From contig CAMZMU010000049.1 of the NCBI GenBank assembly GCA_947311845.1, positions 6,223,597 through 6,287,596 of the forward strand: a stretch of 64,000 bases of DNA. The letters run 5' to 3'. Both the position numbers and the translations under genes were made by a program. This DNA comes from Poa pratensis. Taxonomy: Eukaryota > Streptophyta > Magnoliopsida > Poales > Poaceae. This document shows, in pieces, positions 10,833-19,136 of the stretch (position 1 is its first letter; the number at the start of each line of letters is the position of its first letter). Under the pieces are notes generated by a model. It saw only the letters and a program-made list of their open reading frames with translations. It searched no databases and had not been told where the DNA came from.

Positions 10833-11660
10833 AGTTTCTGCAAATTAAGAACAATGCACAAAACTTTAGTTGGGTAACTTGTTCCATATGTCAAGATACA
10901 TCTACAATATCATCTCATTTGCAAGAACAAATTAGAAACTTCATATGCTGCCGTATCGTAAACCCGTAAACTCGTAAACTCGTATCGTAAACCCGTAAAC
11001 TCGTATCGTAAACCCGCAAACAAGCTCTATTTCTTAATTGGAGATACTCTAAAATATATAATGCAAACATATTTGAACATTCAAATTTGGATTACAATCT
11101 AAATTTGGATTCAAACATATTTGTAATTTCCTATACAAAAAAAATCCTAACACTAACCTAAAATGCTATTTCCTATACAATAAAATTCTAACACTAACCT
11201 AAAATGCTATTTCTACCAAAAAAATCCTAACACTAACCTAAAATGCTATTTCCTATACAAAACAAAATTTTCCTATACAAAAAAATCCTATACAAAATTT
11301 TCCTATACACTAACAAAATTTTCCTATACACTAACAAAATTTTCCTAACACTAACAAAATTTTCCTATACACTAACAAAAAATCCTAACACTAACAAAAT
11401 TTTCCTATACACTAACAAAAAATCCTAACACTAACAAAATTTTCCAATACACTAACAAAAAATCCTAACACTAACATTTCCTATACAAAAAAAATCCTAA
11501 AATCCTAAAATTCTAACAATTCTAGAAAAATAGGGATAACTAACATTTTAAATTACTAAGCTAACAAAATTGACATCAAGTCATTCGAAGTTCTAGAGCA
11601 TCCAGGAAATTATTGGATTGGCCCGATGACGTCAAGATGACATCATCAATGGAGCTATGC
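10833..11660. repeat. AT-rich spacer with short degenerate tandem repeats
   Basis: At 10953-11018 the phrase CGTAAACCCGTAAACTCGTAT is repeated with small changes. At 11110-11500 units such as CTAACACTAACAAAATTTTCC and CCTATACAAAA recur without a fixed period. No open coding frame has any recognisable feature. It is a spacer inside the CACTA element, upstream of its second gene. Confidence 0.6.
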
Positions 11661-12162
11661 TCCTGGCCGAACTCGAATTCGACGAATTCGAACGAATTGA
11701 GACAAATTGGAAGGTGCACGAGATAGACCTAGTCTAGGCGAACCAAACGGTGGTGGCGCCGCTCCGGAAAGGTCGCCGGAGTAGCTCCGGCTACTCACAA
11801 CCGCGGCGGCCGGAGTTGGCGTTCGGCGAACTTCAACCTCAGCGCAAATTGGACAAAGTGAAGTACATGAGGAGGAGCGTATGCTCACCACGAGCACGGC
11901 GGAGGCGAGTGCGGTGGACGGCGGAGCGTTCGCGGCGAGTCCCCCGACGTGCACGGGCGCGTGTGGAGGCCGGCGTACGTGCGGCCGGGCTCCTCTCCCT
12001 CTCTGCAGCACGGGCGGCGCGGCGTGGGCGTCGAGGGCACCGGCGTCGAGGGAGCGTCGAGGGGCGAGGTCGGGCAGCCTGACGGCGTAGTGTCGCTCTT
12101 CCTTCGTCAGTTTTGCGTGAATGAGGAAGAAGAAGGGGCCGGGGCAGAGTTATAGCAGGGGT
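11661..12162 (-). other. GC-rich stretch, possible 5' leader of the CACTA second gene
   Basis: Base composition changes sharply from the AT-rich spacer. A TATAACT box on the minus strand at about 12147-12153 lies just inside the hairpin at 12163, as TATA boxes also do next to the hairpins at 13391 and 17957. Arg- and Pro-rich frames are open on both strands here, as expected from GC content alone, so I do not call a protein. A leader exon joined to 10832 is possible but not shown. Confidence 0.3.
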
Positions 12163-12315
12163 CATTGGTCCCGGTTGCTGGCAAGAACCGGGACCAAAGC
12201 CATTGGTCCCGGTTCTTGCCAGCAACCGGGACCAATGAGTGGGCAGTTAATGCCAGATCAAGCGCGGGATCCACGGACTCATTGGTCCCGGTTCTTGGTA
12301 GAAACCAGGACCAAA
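12163..12315. repeat. perfect 35-bp inverted repeat and a related hairpin
   Basis: Arms 12163-12197 and 12203-12237 are exact reverse complements with a 5-base spacer. Each arm itself contains GGTCCCGGTT and AACCGGGACC, so smaller hairpins nest inside. A third imperfect hairpin follows at 12281-12315. The motif is the one found next to the CACTA terminus at 17957-18165. In CACTA elements such subterminal motifs are binding sites for the element's own DNA-binding protein. Confidence 0.85.
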
Positions 12316-12748
12316 GAGTCATTTTTCAAAATTATTTCGAACTTTTCAGTTCTGAAATTTTGTTCCCGCCTTTTTTTTTCTTATTTAGGTGTTTGGATAT
12401 GAATTTCAAATGGTTTTGAATCTGAAAAGACTTTCAACATGAAAAGTTATTAAATTTGAATAAATAATCCAAAACCATTTTCTGTTTTCTAAAATAATTA
12501 TTCTAACTATACAAACTATTAACCATTTTGCCATTTTCAATTAAAAATGCATTAACTTTATTGCATATTTTGAATTGACAAAACTCACAATGCATTAATT
12601 CATTTATCTTAATGCATTACATAAAAGGTTTAATACATTATTACACATGATACAACGTCTCACAAGCGCTTGAAAGAAACACACCCCTGATCCAACATCA
12701 CCAACATTATTCTACATAAACGGACTTGCTGGCTCGAAGGCCGTAGGA
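12316..12748. other. AT-rich spacer, no gene seen
   Basis: Low-GC sequence with no credible coding frame. The segment around 12655-12690 is an inverted copy of part of the 152-bp repeat unit at 13590-13625 (GTGTTTCTTTCAAGCGCTTG). It therefore marks the left flank of an inverted repeat around the small gene at 12749-13240. The phrase AAAGGTTTAATACATTA near 12627 recurs twice at 14250-14297. Confidence 0.5.
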
Positions 12749-13240
12749 TTAGGGGGAACGGCGGGAGGAGCCAGCCCCGTGGGCGGCCGCCCGGTTCTCG
12801 CGCGCACGTTTGCGGCGGAGGGCAAGATCCATGGAGGATGAGTCTTTCAGCGCCCAATCCAGATCGGAAGCCTCCTTCGCCTTGAGCTGGTAGGAAGTCT
12901 TGGCTCGCTGGACAGGGTAGTCGCGGACAGACTGGAAGGAGGCTTCCATGGCCTCCTGTATCTGCAACCCACAACCTTCTTCCCCGTCGTCGCTCCAGTC
13001 GAAGTCGTCGTCCTCCTCCTCCTCCGCGGGAGGAGCGGCGGCGCCTGGTGGAGGTGCAGCGGCGCCAGGTGGAGGTGCGGCGGCACCTGGTGGAGCAGGA
13101 GGCCGGTAGCTGGGCATTCCTCTCCACGCCGGGCTCGTGGGCATACGGCGGGATAGACTCCCGCGGTTGCGCCCAAGCGCGCTCTGCCGAGCACGCTCGA
13201 CCTCGTCCAGAAGGCGCTGCGGCGGGCGTGGCGGATCCAT
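12749..13240 (-). CDS. 163-residue CACTA-borne protein with PPPGAAA repeats, function unknown
   Basis: The frame is open for 163 codons from an ATG at 13240, about 60 bp downstream of a TATA box. The N-terminus is basic (MDPPRPPQRLLDEVERARQS). Then come a proline/alanine repeat with three copies of a PPPGAAA-like unit (21-bp repeats in the DNA, about residues 47-70), an acidic block (EEEEDDDFDWSDDGEE), and a C-terminal helical part with a basic RRKRARENR stretch that could be a nuclear signal. I recognise no domain. Charge segregation and a possible nuclear signal would suit a DNA- or protein-binding accessory factor, but that is inference. It lies between the two main CACTA genes, same strand, and is framed by inverted repeats. 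A chance open frame in GC-rich DNA cannot be excluded, although the TATA box argues against it. Confidence 0.5.
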   Translation of the reverse strand: MDPPRPPQRLLDEVERARQSALGRNRGSLSRRMPTSPAWRGMPSYRPPAPPGAAAPPPGAAAPPPGAAAPPAEEEEDDDFDWSDDGEEGCGLQIQEAMEASFQSVRDYPVQRAKTSYQLKAKEASDLDWALKDSSSMDLALRRKRARENRAAAHGAGSSRRSP

Positions 13241-13299
13241 CTCGTGGAGACGATGCGTTCGTGGCTAGGAATGGTGGATTAGGGTTTACCCCGTCGGCG

Positions 13300-13312
13300 A
13301 CAATATATAAAG
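13300..13312 (-). promoter_or_regulatory. TATA box of the 163-codon gene
   Basis: On the minus strand the context is TTTATATATTGTCGCC, about 60 bp before the ATG. The TNP2 gene has the very similar TATATATTGTTGCC at 17936-17944. Both lie just inside subterminal-type hairpins, which points to a shared promoter design. Confidence 0.55.
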
Positions 13313-13390
13313 ACCTCCAGGGCAGCGCTGGGGGAGGACAGGCCCAGGAAAGCGCTGGGGGAGGACACGTGTCGTGACCGCAAAGCCCGT

Positions 13391-13740
13391 CTTTAGTCCC
13401 GGTTGGTGTTACCAACCGGGACTAAAGAAGCACACAGATCGTGTGTTTCTTTCAATCGCTTGTGAGCCGTTGGATCAGGGGTGTGTTTCTTTTGAGGGAT
13501 TGTGAGCTGTTGGATCAGCAGTATCACGACCACTTCGTGAGCCACATGACCCGGTTGGTGTTACCAACCGGGACTAAAGAAGCACACGGATCGTGTGTTT
13601 CTTTCAAGCGCTTGTGAGACGTTGGATCAGGGGTGTGTTTCTTTTGAGGGATTGTGAGCTGTTGGATCAGCAGTATCACGACCACTTCGTGAGCCACATG
13701 ACCCGGTTGGTGTTACCAACCGGGACTAAAGAAGCACACG
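13391..13740. repeat. tandem array, 152-bp period, with a palindrome in each unit
   Basis: GGTTGGTGTTACCAACCGGG occurs at 13401, 13553 and 13705, exactly 152 bp apart. The intervening sequence (GTGTGTTTCTTT..., ...GTTGGATCAGCAGTATCACG) is nearly identical between copies. The first palindrome has 17-bp perfect arms (CTTTAGTCCCGGTTGGT and its complement) around GTT. The array sits upstream of the small minus-strand gene. Confidence 0.9.
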
Positions 13741-13745
13741 TACCC

Positions 13746-13753
13746 TATATATA
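13746..13753 (+). promoter_or_regulatory. candidate plus-strand TATA box before the hairpin array
   Basis: CCCTATATATACCGCCCTCC lies directly after the last 152-bp repeat palindrome and about 35 bp before the 172-bp hairpin array. Plus-strand transcription from here would read through both hairpins. The sequence is symmetric enough to serve either strand. Confidence 0.35.
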
Positions 13754-13781
13754 CCGCCCTCCTCAGACAAGTTACTCACTC

Positions 13782-14125
13782 ACACAAAACATTCCAGCGT
13801 CACTCGGAGAGGCATCTTTGGGCAACCAGCGGCAAGACGTCTCTGATGACCTGCGACCGTTCCAAACGGTTGCAGATCATCAGAGATGTGTTGCCGGACG
13901 GTTGTAGATCATCAGAGACGTCTTGCCGCTGCTTGGATCGAAGTGGTGCTCAAACACAAAACATTCCAGCGTCACTCGGAGAGGCATCTTTGGGCAACCA
14001 GTGGCAAGACGTCTCTGATGACCTGCGACCGTTCCAAACGGTTGCAGATCATCAGAGACGTCTTGCCGGACGGTTGTAGATCATCAGAGACGTCTTACCG
14101 CTGCTTGGATCGAAGTGGCGCTCAA
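13782..14125. repeat. two tandem 172-bp units, each with a 30-bp-arm hairpin
   Basis: ACACAAAACATTCCAGCG starts at 13782 and again at 13954. Within each unit the arms 13831-13860/13866-13895 and 14003-14032/14038-14067 pair around a 5-base loop; the second pair matches at 28 of 30 positions. A third complementary arm (GATCATCAGAGACGTC) follows in each unit, so alternative folds are possible. No coding frame crosses it convincingly. Confidence 0.85.
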
Positions 14126-14347
14126 ACTCACGAGCCACCGTCGGGCTGTATGCAGGGGGAACTGTGTTTGGACGGTCGAAGCTGAGGTTTGAGAGGTTCC
14201 CACGGGAGGTGTGGGAGCCGACAACCACCTACCACGCGTGTTTCACCACATAAAGGTTTAATACATTACTACACATCACATAAAGGTTTAATACATTACA
14301 TTGATTTACATAAAAGCCATGAACCCTTCTTCGCGTATGTCCCTGGC

Positions 14348-17300
14348 CTATGATCGCTTCAGCCGTAACCATGGAGCATCTTCATTATTTAACGGGATGC
14401 TTGGGTCAGTTCTCACTGTGAAGGGCGGAATTTCATCAAACTTATCATAATCTGCTGACATGTCTGTCTTGTCCTCGACTCCCACGATGTTTCTTTTCCC
14501 TGAAAGAACTACGTGACGCTTTGGCTCATCGTATTCGTTTGCTTGTTTTTTCTTTTTTTCGGTATTCGTTTGCTTGTTTTTTCTTTTTTTCGGTCTGGAG
14601 GACATGTCCTTCACATAGAAAACCTGAGCCACATCATTGGCTAGGACGAATGGTTCGTTCTTGTAACAACCAAGATTCTTGAGATCCACTGTTGTCATCC
14701 CGTACAGCTGGTCTACCTTTATCCCTTCTCCATTCATGTTGACCCAACTGCACCGAAACAAAGGGACCTTAAAAGTAGGTCCATAGTCAAGTTCCCATAT
14801 CTCCTCTATGCGACCATAGTATGTGTCCTTTTGCCCATCGTCGTTTGTTGCATCAAAGCGGACACCACTGTTCTGGTTGGTGCTCTTTTTATCTTGGGCG
14901 ATCGTGTAAAATGTATTCCCATTTATCTCGTACCCTTGGAAATTCAATACAGTCGAAGATGGTGACGCGGCCAACAAGTAGAGCTGATCTCCGACAGTGG
15001 TGTCATTCATGAGCTGTAATCGCAACCAACTGCCGAAGGTCTCCATGTGTTTTTCTTTAATCCAGGAGTCATCCTTCCCCGGGTTCTTGGAGCGTACATA
15101 ATTCTTGTGTTCCTCGATATACGGAGCCACGAAGGTGGAACTTTGTAGAACTGTGTAGTGTGCTTGAGTTAAAGAATGCCCGTCCCTACATATCAGTGCT
15201 TTCTTTCCTAGCGTGCCTTTTCCACTCAGTCTCCCCTCATGCCGCGATTCAGGAACACCAATCGGCTTAAGGTCAGGAATAAAGTCAACACAGAACTCAA
15301 TGACCTCTTCTGTTCCATAGCCCCTTGAGATGCTTCCTTCTGGCCTAGCACGGTTATGAACATATTTCTTCAAGACTCCCATGAACCTCTCGAAGGGGAA
15401 CATATTGTGTAGAAATACAGGACCGAGAATGGCAATCTCGTCGACTAGGTGAACCAGGAGATGCGTCATAATATTGAAGAATGATGGGGGGAACACCAAC
15501 TCGAAGCTGACAAGACATTGGACCACAGCCTTCTGTAAACTTGGTAGAGTTACTGGATCGATGACCTTCTGAGATATTGCATTGAGGAATGCACATAGCT
15601 TCACAATGGGTACTCGAACATTTTCCGGTAGAAGCCCCCTCAATGCAACCGGAAGCAACTGCGTCATAATCACGTGGCAATCATGAGACTTCAGGTTCTG
15701 GAATTTTTTCTTTGCCATATTTATTATTCCCTTTATATTTGACGAGAAGCCAGCCGGGACCTTGATACTGCTCAGGCATTCAAAAAAGATTTCCTTCTCT
15801 GCTTTGGTAAGAGCGTATCTGCTTAAGTATTTACGCCCTTTATCCGTCTGCTTGTTGTATGGGTCTTTCATACGTTGCTGGTCTGCCCGTGCTTCCGGTG
15901 TATCTTTTGTCTTCCCATACACGCCCAGGAAGCCTAGCAGGTTCACGCAAAGATTCTTCGTCACGTGCATCACGTCGATTGAAGACCGGACCTCTAGGAC
16001 TTTCCAATAGGGTAGCTCCCAGAATATAGAGCACTTCTTCCATATGGGTACGTGGTTGTCAGCGTCATTCGGAACAGATAGACTGCCAGGACCCTTTCCA
16101 AAGATTACTTCTAAATCCTTGACCATGTCATATATAACATCACCATCAGGGAGGTTAGGCTTCTTCCGGCGATCTGCCTCACCGTTGAAATGCTTGCCGG
16201 GCTTTCTTACGGCATGACCGTTCGGAAGAAATCGACGATGCCCCAGGTACACATTCTTGTTTCCCAAATGTATACTTTCAGTCTTATCTAAACAGTGCGT
16301 GCATGCATTGTATCCCTTGTTTGACTGTCCTGAAATGTTACTAAGAGCAGGCCAATCATTGATGGTTACGAACAGCAACGCTCGTAGGTCAAATTCCTGT
16401 TGTTTGTGCTCATCCCACACACGTACACCTGGTTCGGACCACAACTGCAAAAGTTCATCAACTAATGGCCGTAGGTACACATCAATGTCGTTGCCGGGTT
16501 GCTTCGGGCCTTGGATGAGCACTGGCATCATAATGAACTTCCGCTTCATGCACAACCAAGGAGGAAGGTTGTAGATACATAGAGTCACGGGCCAAGTGCT
16601 ATGACTGGAGCTCTGCTCCCCAAAAGGATTAAAGCCATCTGTACTTAGACCAAATCTTAAGTTCCTTGCGTCATCTGAAAATGTCGGGAACTCTCTGTCG
16701 ATTTTTCTCCACTGGGACCCATCGGCGGGGTGTCTCAACTTCCCGTCTTTCTTACGCTCTTCTTTGTGCCATCGCAACAACCTGGCATGCTCTTTGTTTC
16801 TGAACAGACGTTTCAACCGTGGTATTATAGGAGCATACCACATCACCTTAGCAGGAACCCTCTTCCGGGGGGGCTCGTCATCGCCCTCAACATCACCAGG
16901 GTCATCTTGTCTTATCTTGTACCGCAGTGCATTGCATACCGGGCATTTATCCATGTTCTCGTACTCACCGCGGTACAGGATGCAGTCATTAATGCATGCA
17001 TGTATCTTCTGCACATCTAATCCTAGAGGGCAGATAGCCTTCTTTGCTTCGTATGTAGTCTCGGGCAATTCGTTATCCTTTGGAAGCTTCGGCTTCATTA
17101 TTTTCAGTAACTTCTCAAATCCCTTGTCAGAACAACCAGTCTCTGCCTTCCATTTCAGCAGTTCCAGTGTGGTACCGAGCTTTGTGCTGCCATCTTCGCA
17201 GTTTGGGTACAGCAACTTTTTGTGATCCTCAAGCATGGCCTCCAACTTTAGCTTCTCCTTTTCTGTATCGCATTCTCGCTTTGCATCAGAAATGACCCCA

Positions 17301-17680
17301 CCAAGACCATCAGCGGGCTCATCTGATGCCCGATGTTCACCTCTTTCTTCTTCAACGTCTTCCATAACAGTATCACCGCATTCCTCAGGGAACATAGGAT
17401 AGTTGTCATCATCCTCCTCTTCTTCATTGTCTTCCATCGTAACCCCTCTTTCTCCGTGCTTGGTCCAACAATTATAGCTGGGCATGAAACCTTTCCGAAT
17501 CACGTGGTCTTGAATGGTTCTCGGGTCAGAGTACTCCCTGACGTTCCGACACTTCTCACATGGACAAGGCATAAAATTATTCACTTTGTTTGCCTCAGCC
17601 ACATCGAGAAATTTATGCAGGCCTGCAATAAACTCGGAACTGCGTCGTTCGCCGTACATCCATCGCATCCGTGCATCCAT
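14348..17680 (-). CDS. TNP2-type CACTA transposase
   Basis: One uninterrupted frame encodes about 1110 residues. The N-terminus has the transposase-associated domain with its Cys pattern (MPCPCEKCRN, about residues 40-50, then a conserved SYNCWTKHGE). A Cys-rich block (CPLGLDV...CPVCNALRY) is followed by the TNP2/Transposase_21 core (LSTDGFNPFGEQSSSHSTWP, GPKQPGNDIDVYLRPLVDEL, NACTHCLDKT). Next are a DUF4218-like region (MTHLLVHLVDEIAILGPVFL, ENVRVPIVKLCAFLNAISQK) and a DUF4216-like region (YYGRIEEIWELDYGPTFKVP). The end is basic (KKRKNKQT), a likely nuclear signal. The product should bind the element ends and cut DNA. The start at 17680 follows ATGATGCAG; a short upstream exon (17844-17812, MCSMKCPTRTE then GTTAGC) joins it in frame. 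No stop or shift is visible, so it may still be functional. Confidence 0.85.
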   Translation of the reverse strand: MDARMRWMYGERRSSEFIAGLHKFLDVAEANKVNNFMPCPCEKCRNVREYSDPRTIQDHVIRKGFMPSYNCWTKHGERGVTMEDNEEEEDDDNYPMFPEECGDTVMEDVEEERGEHRASDEPADGLGGVISDAKRECDTEKEKLKLEAMLEDHKKLLYPNCEDGSTKLGTTLELLKWKAETGCSDKGFEKLLKIMKPKLPKDNELPETTYEAKKAICPLGLDVQKIHACINDCILYRGEYENMDKCPVCNALRYKIRQDDPGDVEGDDEPPRKRVPAKVMWYAPIIPRLKRLFRNKEHARLLRWHKEERKKDGKLRHPADGSQWRKIDREFPTFSDDARNLRFGLSTDGFNPFGEQSSSHSTWPVTLCIYNLPPWLCMKRKFIMMPVLIQGPKQPGNDIDVYLRPLVDELLQLWSEPGVRVWDEHKQQEFDLRALLFVTINDWPALSNISGQSNKGYNACTHCLDKTESIHLGNKNVYLGHRRFLPNGHAVRKPGKHFNGEADRRKKPNLPDGDVIYDMVKDLEVIFGKGPGSLSVPNDADNHVPIWKKCSIFWELPYWKVLEVRSSIDVMHVTKNLCVNLLGFLGVYGKTKDTPEARADQQRMKDPYNKQTDKGRKYLSRYALTKAEKEIFFECLSSIKVPAGFSSNIKGIINMAKKKFQNLKSHDCHVIMTQLLPVALRGLLPENVRVPIVKLCAFLNAISQKVIDPVTLPSLQKAVVQCLVSFELVFPPSFFNIMTHLLVHLVDEIAILGPVFLHNMFPFERFMGVLKKYVHNRARPEGSISRGYGTEEVIEFCVDFIPDLKPIGVPESRHEGRLSGKGTLGKKALICRDGHSLTQAHYTVLQSSTFVAPYIEEHKNYVRSKNPGKDDSWIKEKHMETFGSWLRLQLMNDTTVGDQLYLLAASPSSTVLNFQGYEINGNTFYTIAQDKKSTNQNSGVRFDATNDDGQKDTYYGRIEEIWELDYGPTFKVPLFRCSWVNMNGEGIKVDQLYGMTTVDLKNLGCYKNEPFVLANDVAQVFYVKDMSSRPKKRKNKQTNTEKKKKQANEYDEPKRHVVLSGKRNIVGVEDKTDMSADYDKFDEIPPFTVRTDPSIPLNNEDAPWLRLKRS

Positions 17681-17811
17681 CTGCATCATATATATAATTA
17701 AGTTTATCAAATACCATTACAATAACATCTTGAATAGTGAAATGACCACCGTACATCGACACGTGCAATATTTCTGTATCAATTACAGACGAAAAGGATA
17801 AAGTTGCTAAC

Positions 17812-17844
17812 CTCGGTGCGGGTCGGGCATTTCATCGAACACAT
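17812..17844 (-). CDS. possible first coding exon of the TNP2 gene
   Basis: An ATG at 17844 opens 11 codons (MCSMKCPTRTE) that end at a good donor, GAG|GTTAGC. The acceptor TATGATGCAG before 17680 keeps the frame. It lies about 90 bp after the TATA box at 17936-17944, a sensible spacing. Whether translation starts here or at 17680 cannot be decided from sequence. Confidence 0.45.
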
Positions 17845-17935
17845 CTTGTGCGTGGCAAAGAGAAAAAAAACTAGCACCCCCACTTCCCACCAATCCAGGA
17901 AAAAAAAACAGAGGAGAGAGGGGGGTGGGGGCAAC

Positions 17936-17944
17936 AATATATAG
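17936..17944 (-). promoter_or_regulatory. TATA box of the TNP2 gene
   Basis: CTATATATTGTTGCC on the minus strand lies between the subterminal hairpins and the first ATG. Confidence 0.55.
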
Positions 17945-17956
17945 GCAGGGGAGGGG

Positions 17957-18165
17957 TATTGGTCCCGGTTCTTGGCACGAACCGGGACCAAAGCTCCGCG
18001 GCATGCCACGTGGTCCGGCTCTGGAGCTTTGGTCCCGGTTCTTGGCATGAACCGGGACCAATGCCCCCAACCGAACCGGGACCAATGCCCCACGGGGCCC
18101 TGGCAGCTCGAACCGGGACCAGTGCCAGGCACTGGTCCCGGTTTTTGCCTGAACCGGGGCTAATG
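17957..18165. repeat. CACTA subterminal hairpin repeats
   Basis: Two hairpins built from TTGGTCCCGGTTC and GAACCGGGACCAA (17958-17990 and 18029-18061) are followed by single or diverged copies up to 18165 (ACTGGTCCCGGTTTTTGCCT). They lie within 250 bp of the CACTAGTAGAAA terminus. Subterminal repeats of this kind bind the element-encoded protein in En/Spm. Confidence 0.85.
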
Positions 18166-18186
18166 ACGAAACAGTACTCCGGACGA

Positions 18187-18207
18187 AAAGTCCTTTTTCT
18201 ACTAGTG
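18187..18207 (-). repeat. CACTA terminal inverted repeat
   Basis: Read inward from 18207 the sequence is CACTAGTAGAAAAAGGACTT. The matching end is outside the window. Confidence 0.8.
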
Positions 18208-18513
18208 TTCTTGAAGCTGTGTCGAGTACCACTTGGTACTTTGGCGATTGAATTTATCATTTCTACGTTAAGCTTACTTTATTGGCTCCAAGCAACAAAT
18301 CATCACATAATAATAATTCTAGAGCCAGACTCTAACGATCGCAGATCGAAGTTCTTTGTAGCGAATCTAGAACCATATGCATGGATCGGCGTCGTTATCG
18401 GCAAGACCGCGACGTCGCTCGTCGGTGCTACGCGGTCACGTAGGGATCCTTTTTGGTACAACTACAACTGGAACTGACGTGGAGAACTGCTTCCACTAGA
18501 TGAGTCCTACTTA

Positions 18514-18612
18514 CTCCCTCGATCGGTTCCGAATTAAATGTCGCTAGTTGAGCTAATGAGTTATACTTGAACAGTTCTTTTTTCACGACACTTAAAAAGT
18601 GATCGGAGGGAG
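18514..18612. mobile_element. Stowaway-type MITE
   Basis: A 99-bp element begins CTCCCTCGATCGG and ends ...GTGATCGGAGGGAG. TA flanks it on both sides (18512-18513 and 18613-18614), the target preference of Tc1/mariner-derived Stowaway MITEs. Confidence 0.8.
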
Positions 18613-18614
18613 TA

Positions 18615-18984
18615 TTCATAATGACCGCAGCGCAAGGCAAGGCACACACCCTCTCGCTAGCTCAACCAAGTGGTTCAGTTGCCGCCGTAGGTTGATCGAC
18701 CGGCCGGCGAGTCGATGTGACGACGATCTTTTTGACCTTCGAATTCTGGCCATGATTTCGTGTTGTGTGTGCTTGGGCGAGCTCCGTTCACACGTACTCT
18801 GCTCCCCCGATCCCCGTATGAATGCCGTGCTGTTTCTTGCGCAAGTCCACACCGGCCTACTCAGTGCCTCGGCGCATCTATCTCGCTGTCGTGACATGCA
18901 CTTGTACCAAAGGTTCCGTGAGAAAGGTTGAGCATGGAGTGTGTGGCCTTGGCTACTGCACACCATTTGGATCAGCATCTACTA
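18615..18984. other. no gene or element recognised
   Basis: About 370 bp of mixed composition. Open frames exist on both strands, but none shows a start context, splice sites or a domain. Confidence 0.4.
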
Positions 18985-19136
18985 CTACCTCTGTTCTAAA
19001 GGTTGACGTATTTTTTTTCATAAGAAACAAGGTAAAGTTTGACCAAATTTTTAGCAAAAACCATTAACATGTACAATACTAACTAAATACTTGTTAGATA
19101 TATCACGAAATATATTTCATATGATACCCATATATT

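Larger units (their letters stand above)
7614..18207 (-). mobile_element. CACTA (En/Spm-type) DNA transposon with TNP2 transposase, one end present
   Basis: The right end on the plus strand is ...TTTTTCTACTAGTG, so read inward the element starts CACTAGTAGAAAAAGG. It is followed by subterminal hairpins built on GGTCCCGGTTC/GAACCGGGACC, then a TNP2-type transposase, a small gene, and a second gene with DUF8039-like and Ulp1-like parts, all on the minus strand. The other terminus lies beyond the gypsy insertion, left of the window. The 3-bp target duplication would be TTC (18208-18210). Internal hairpin clusters at 12163-12315 and 13391-13740 use the same GGTCCCGG/AGTCCCGG motif, which leaves open that a second related element is nested inside. 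Confidence 0.85.

Noticed and set aside
11655..12225. Arg-rich proteins on both strands in the GC-rich stretch
   Set aside because: Frames on both strands are equally open and lack motifs, as expected from GC-rich DNA. Kept only as a possible leader.
13391..14125. CRISPR-like array
   Set aside because: Units are 152 and 172 bp with no short repeat/unique spacer pattern, and this is plant DNA.
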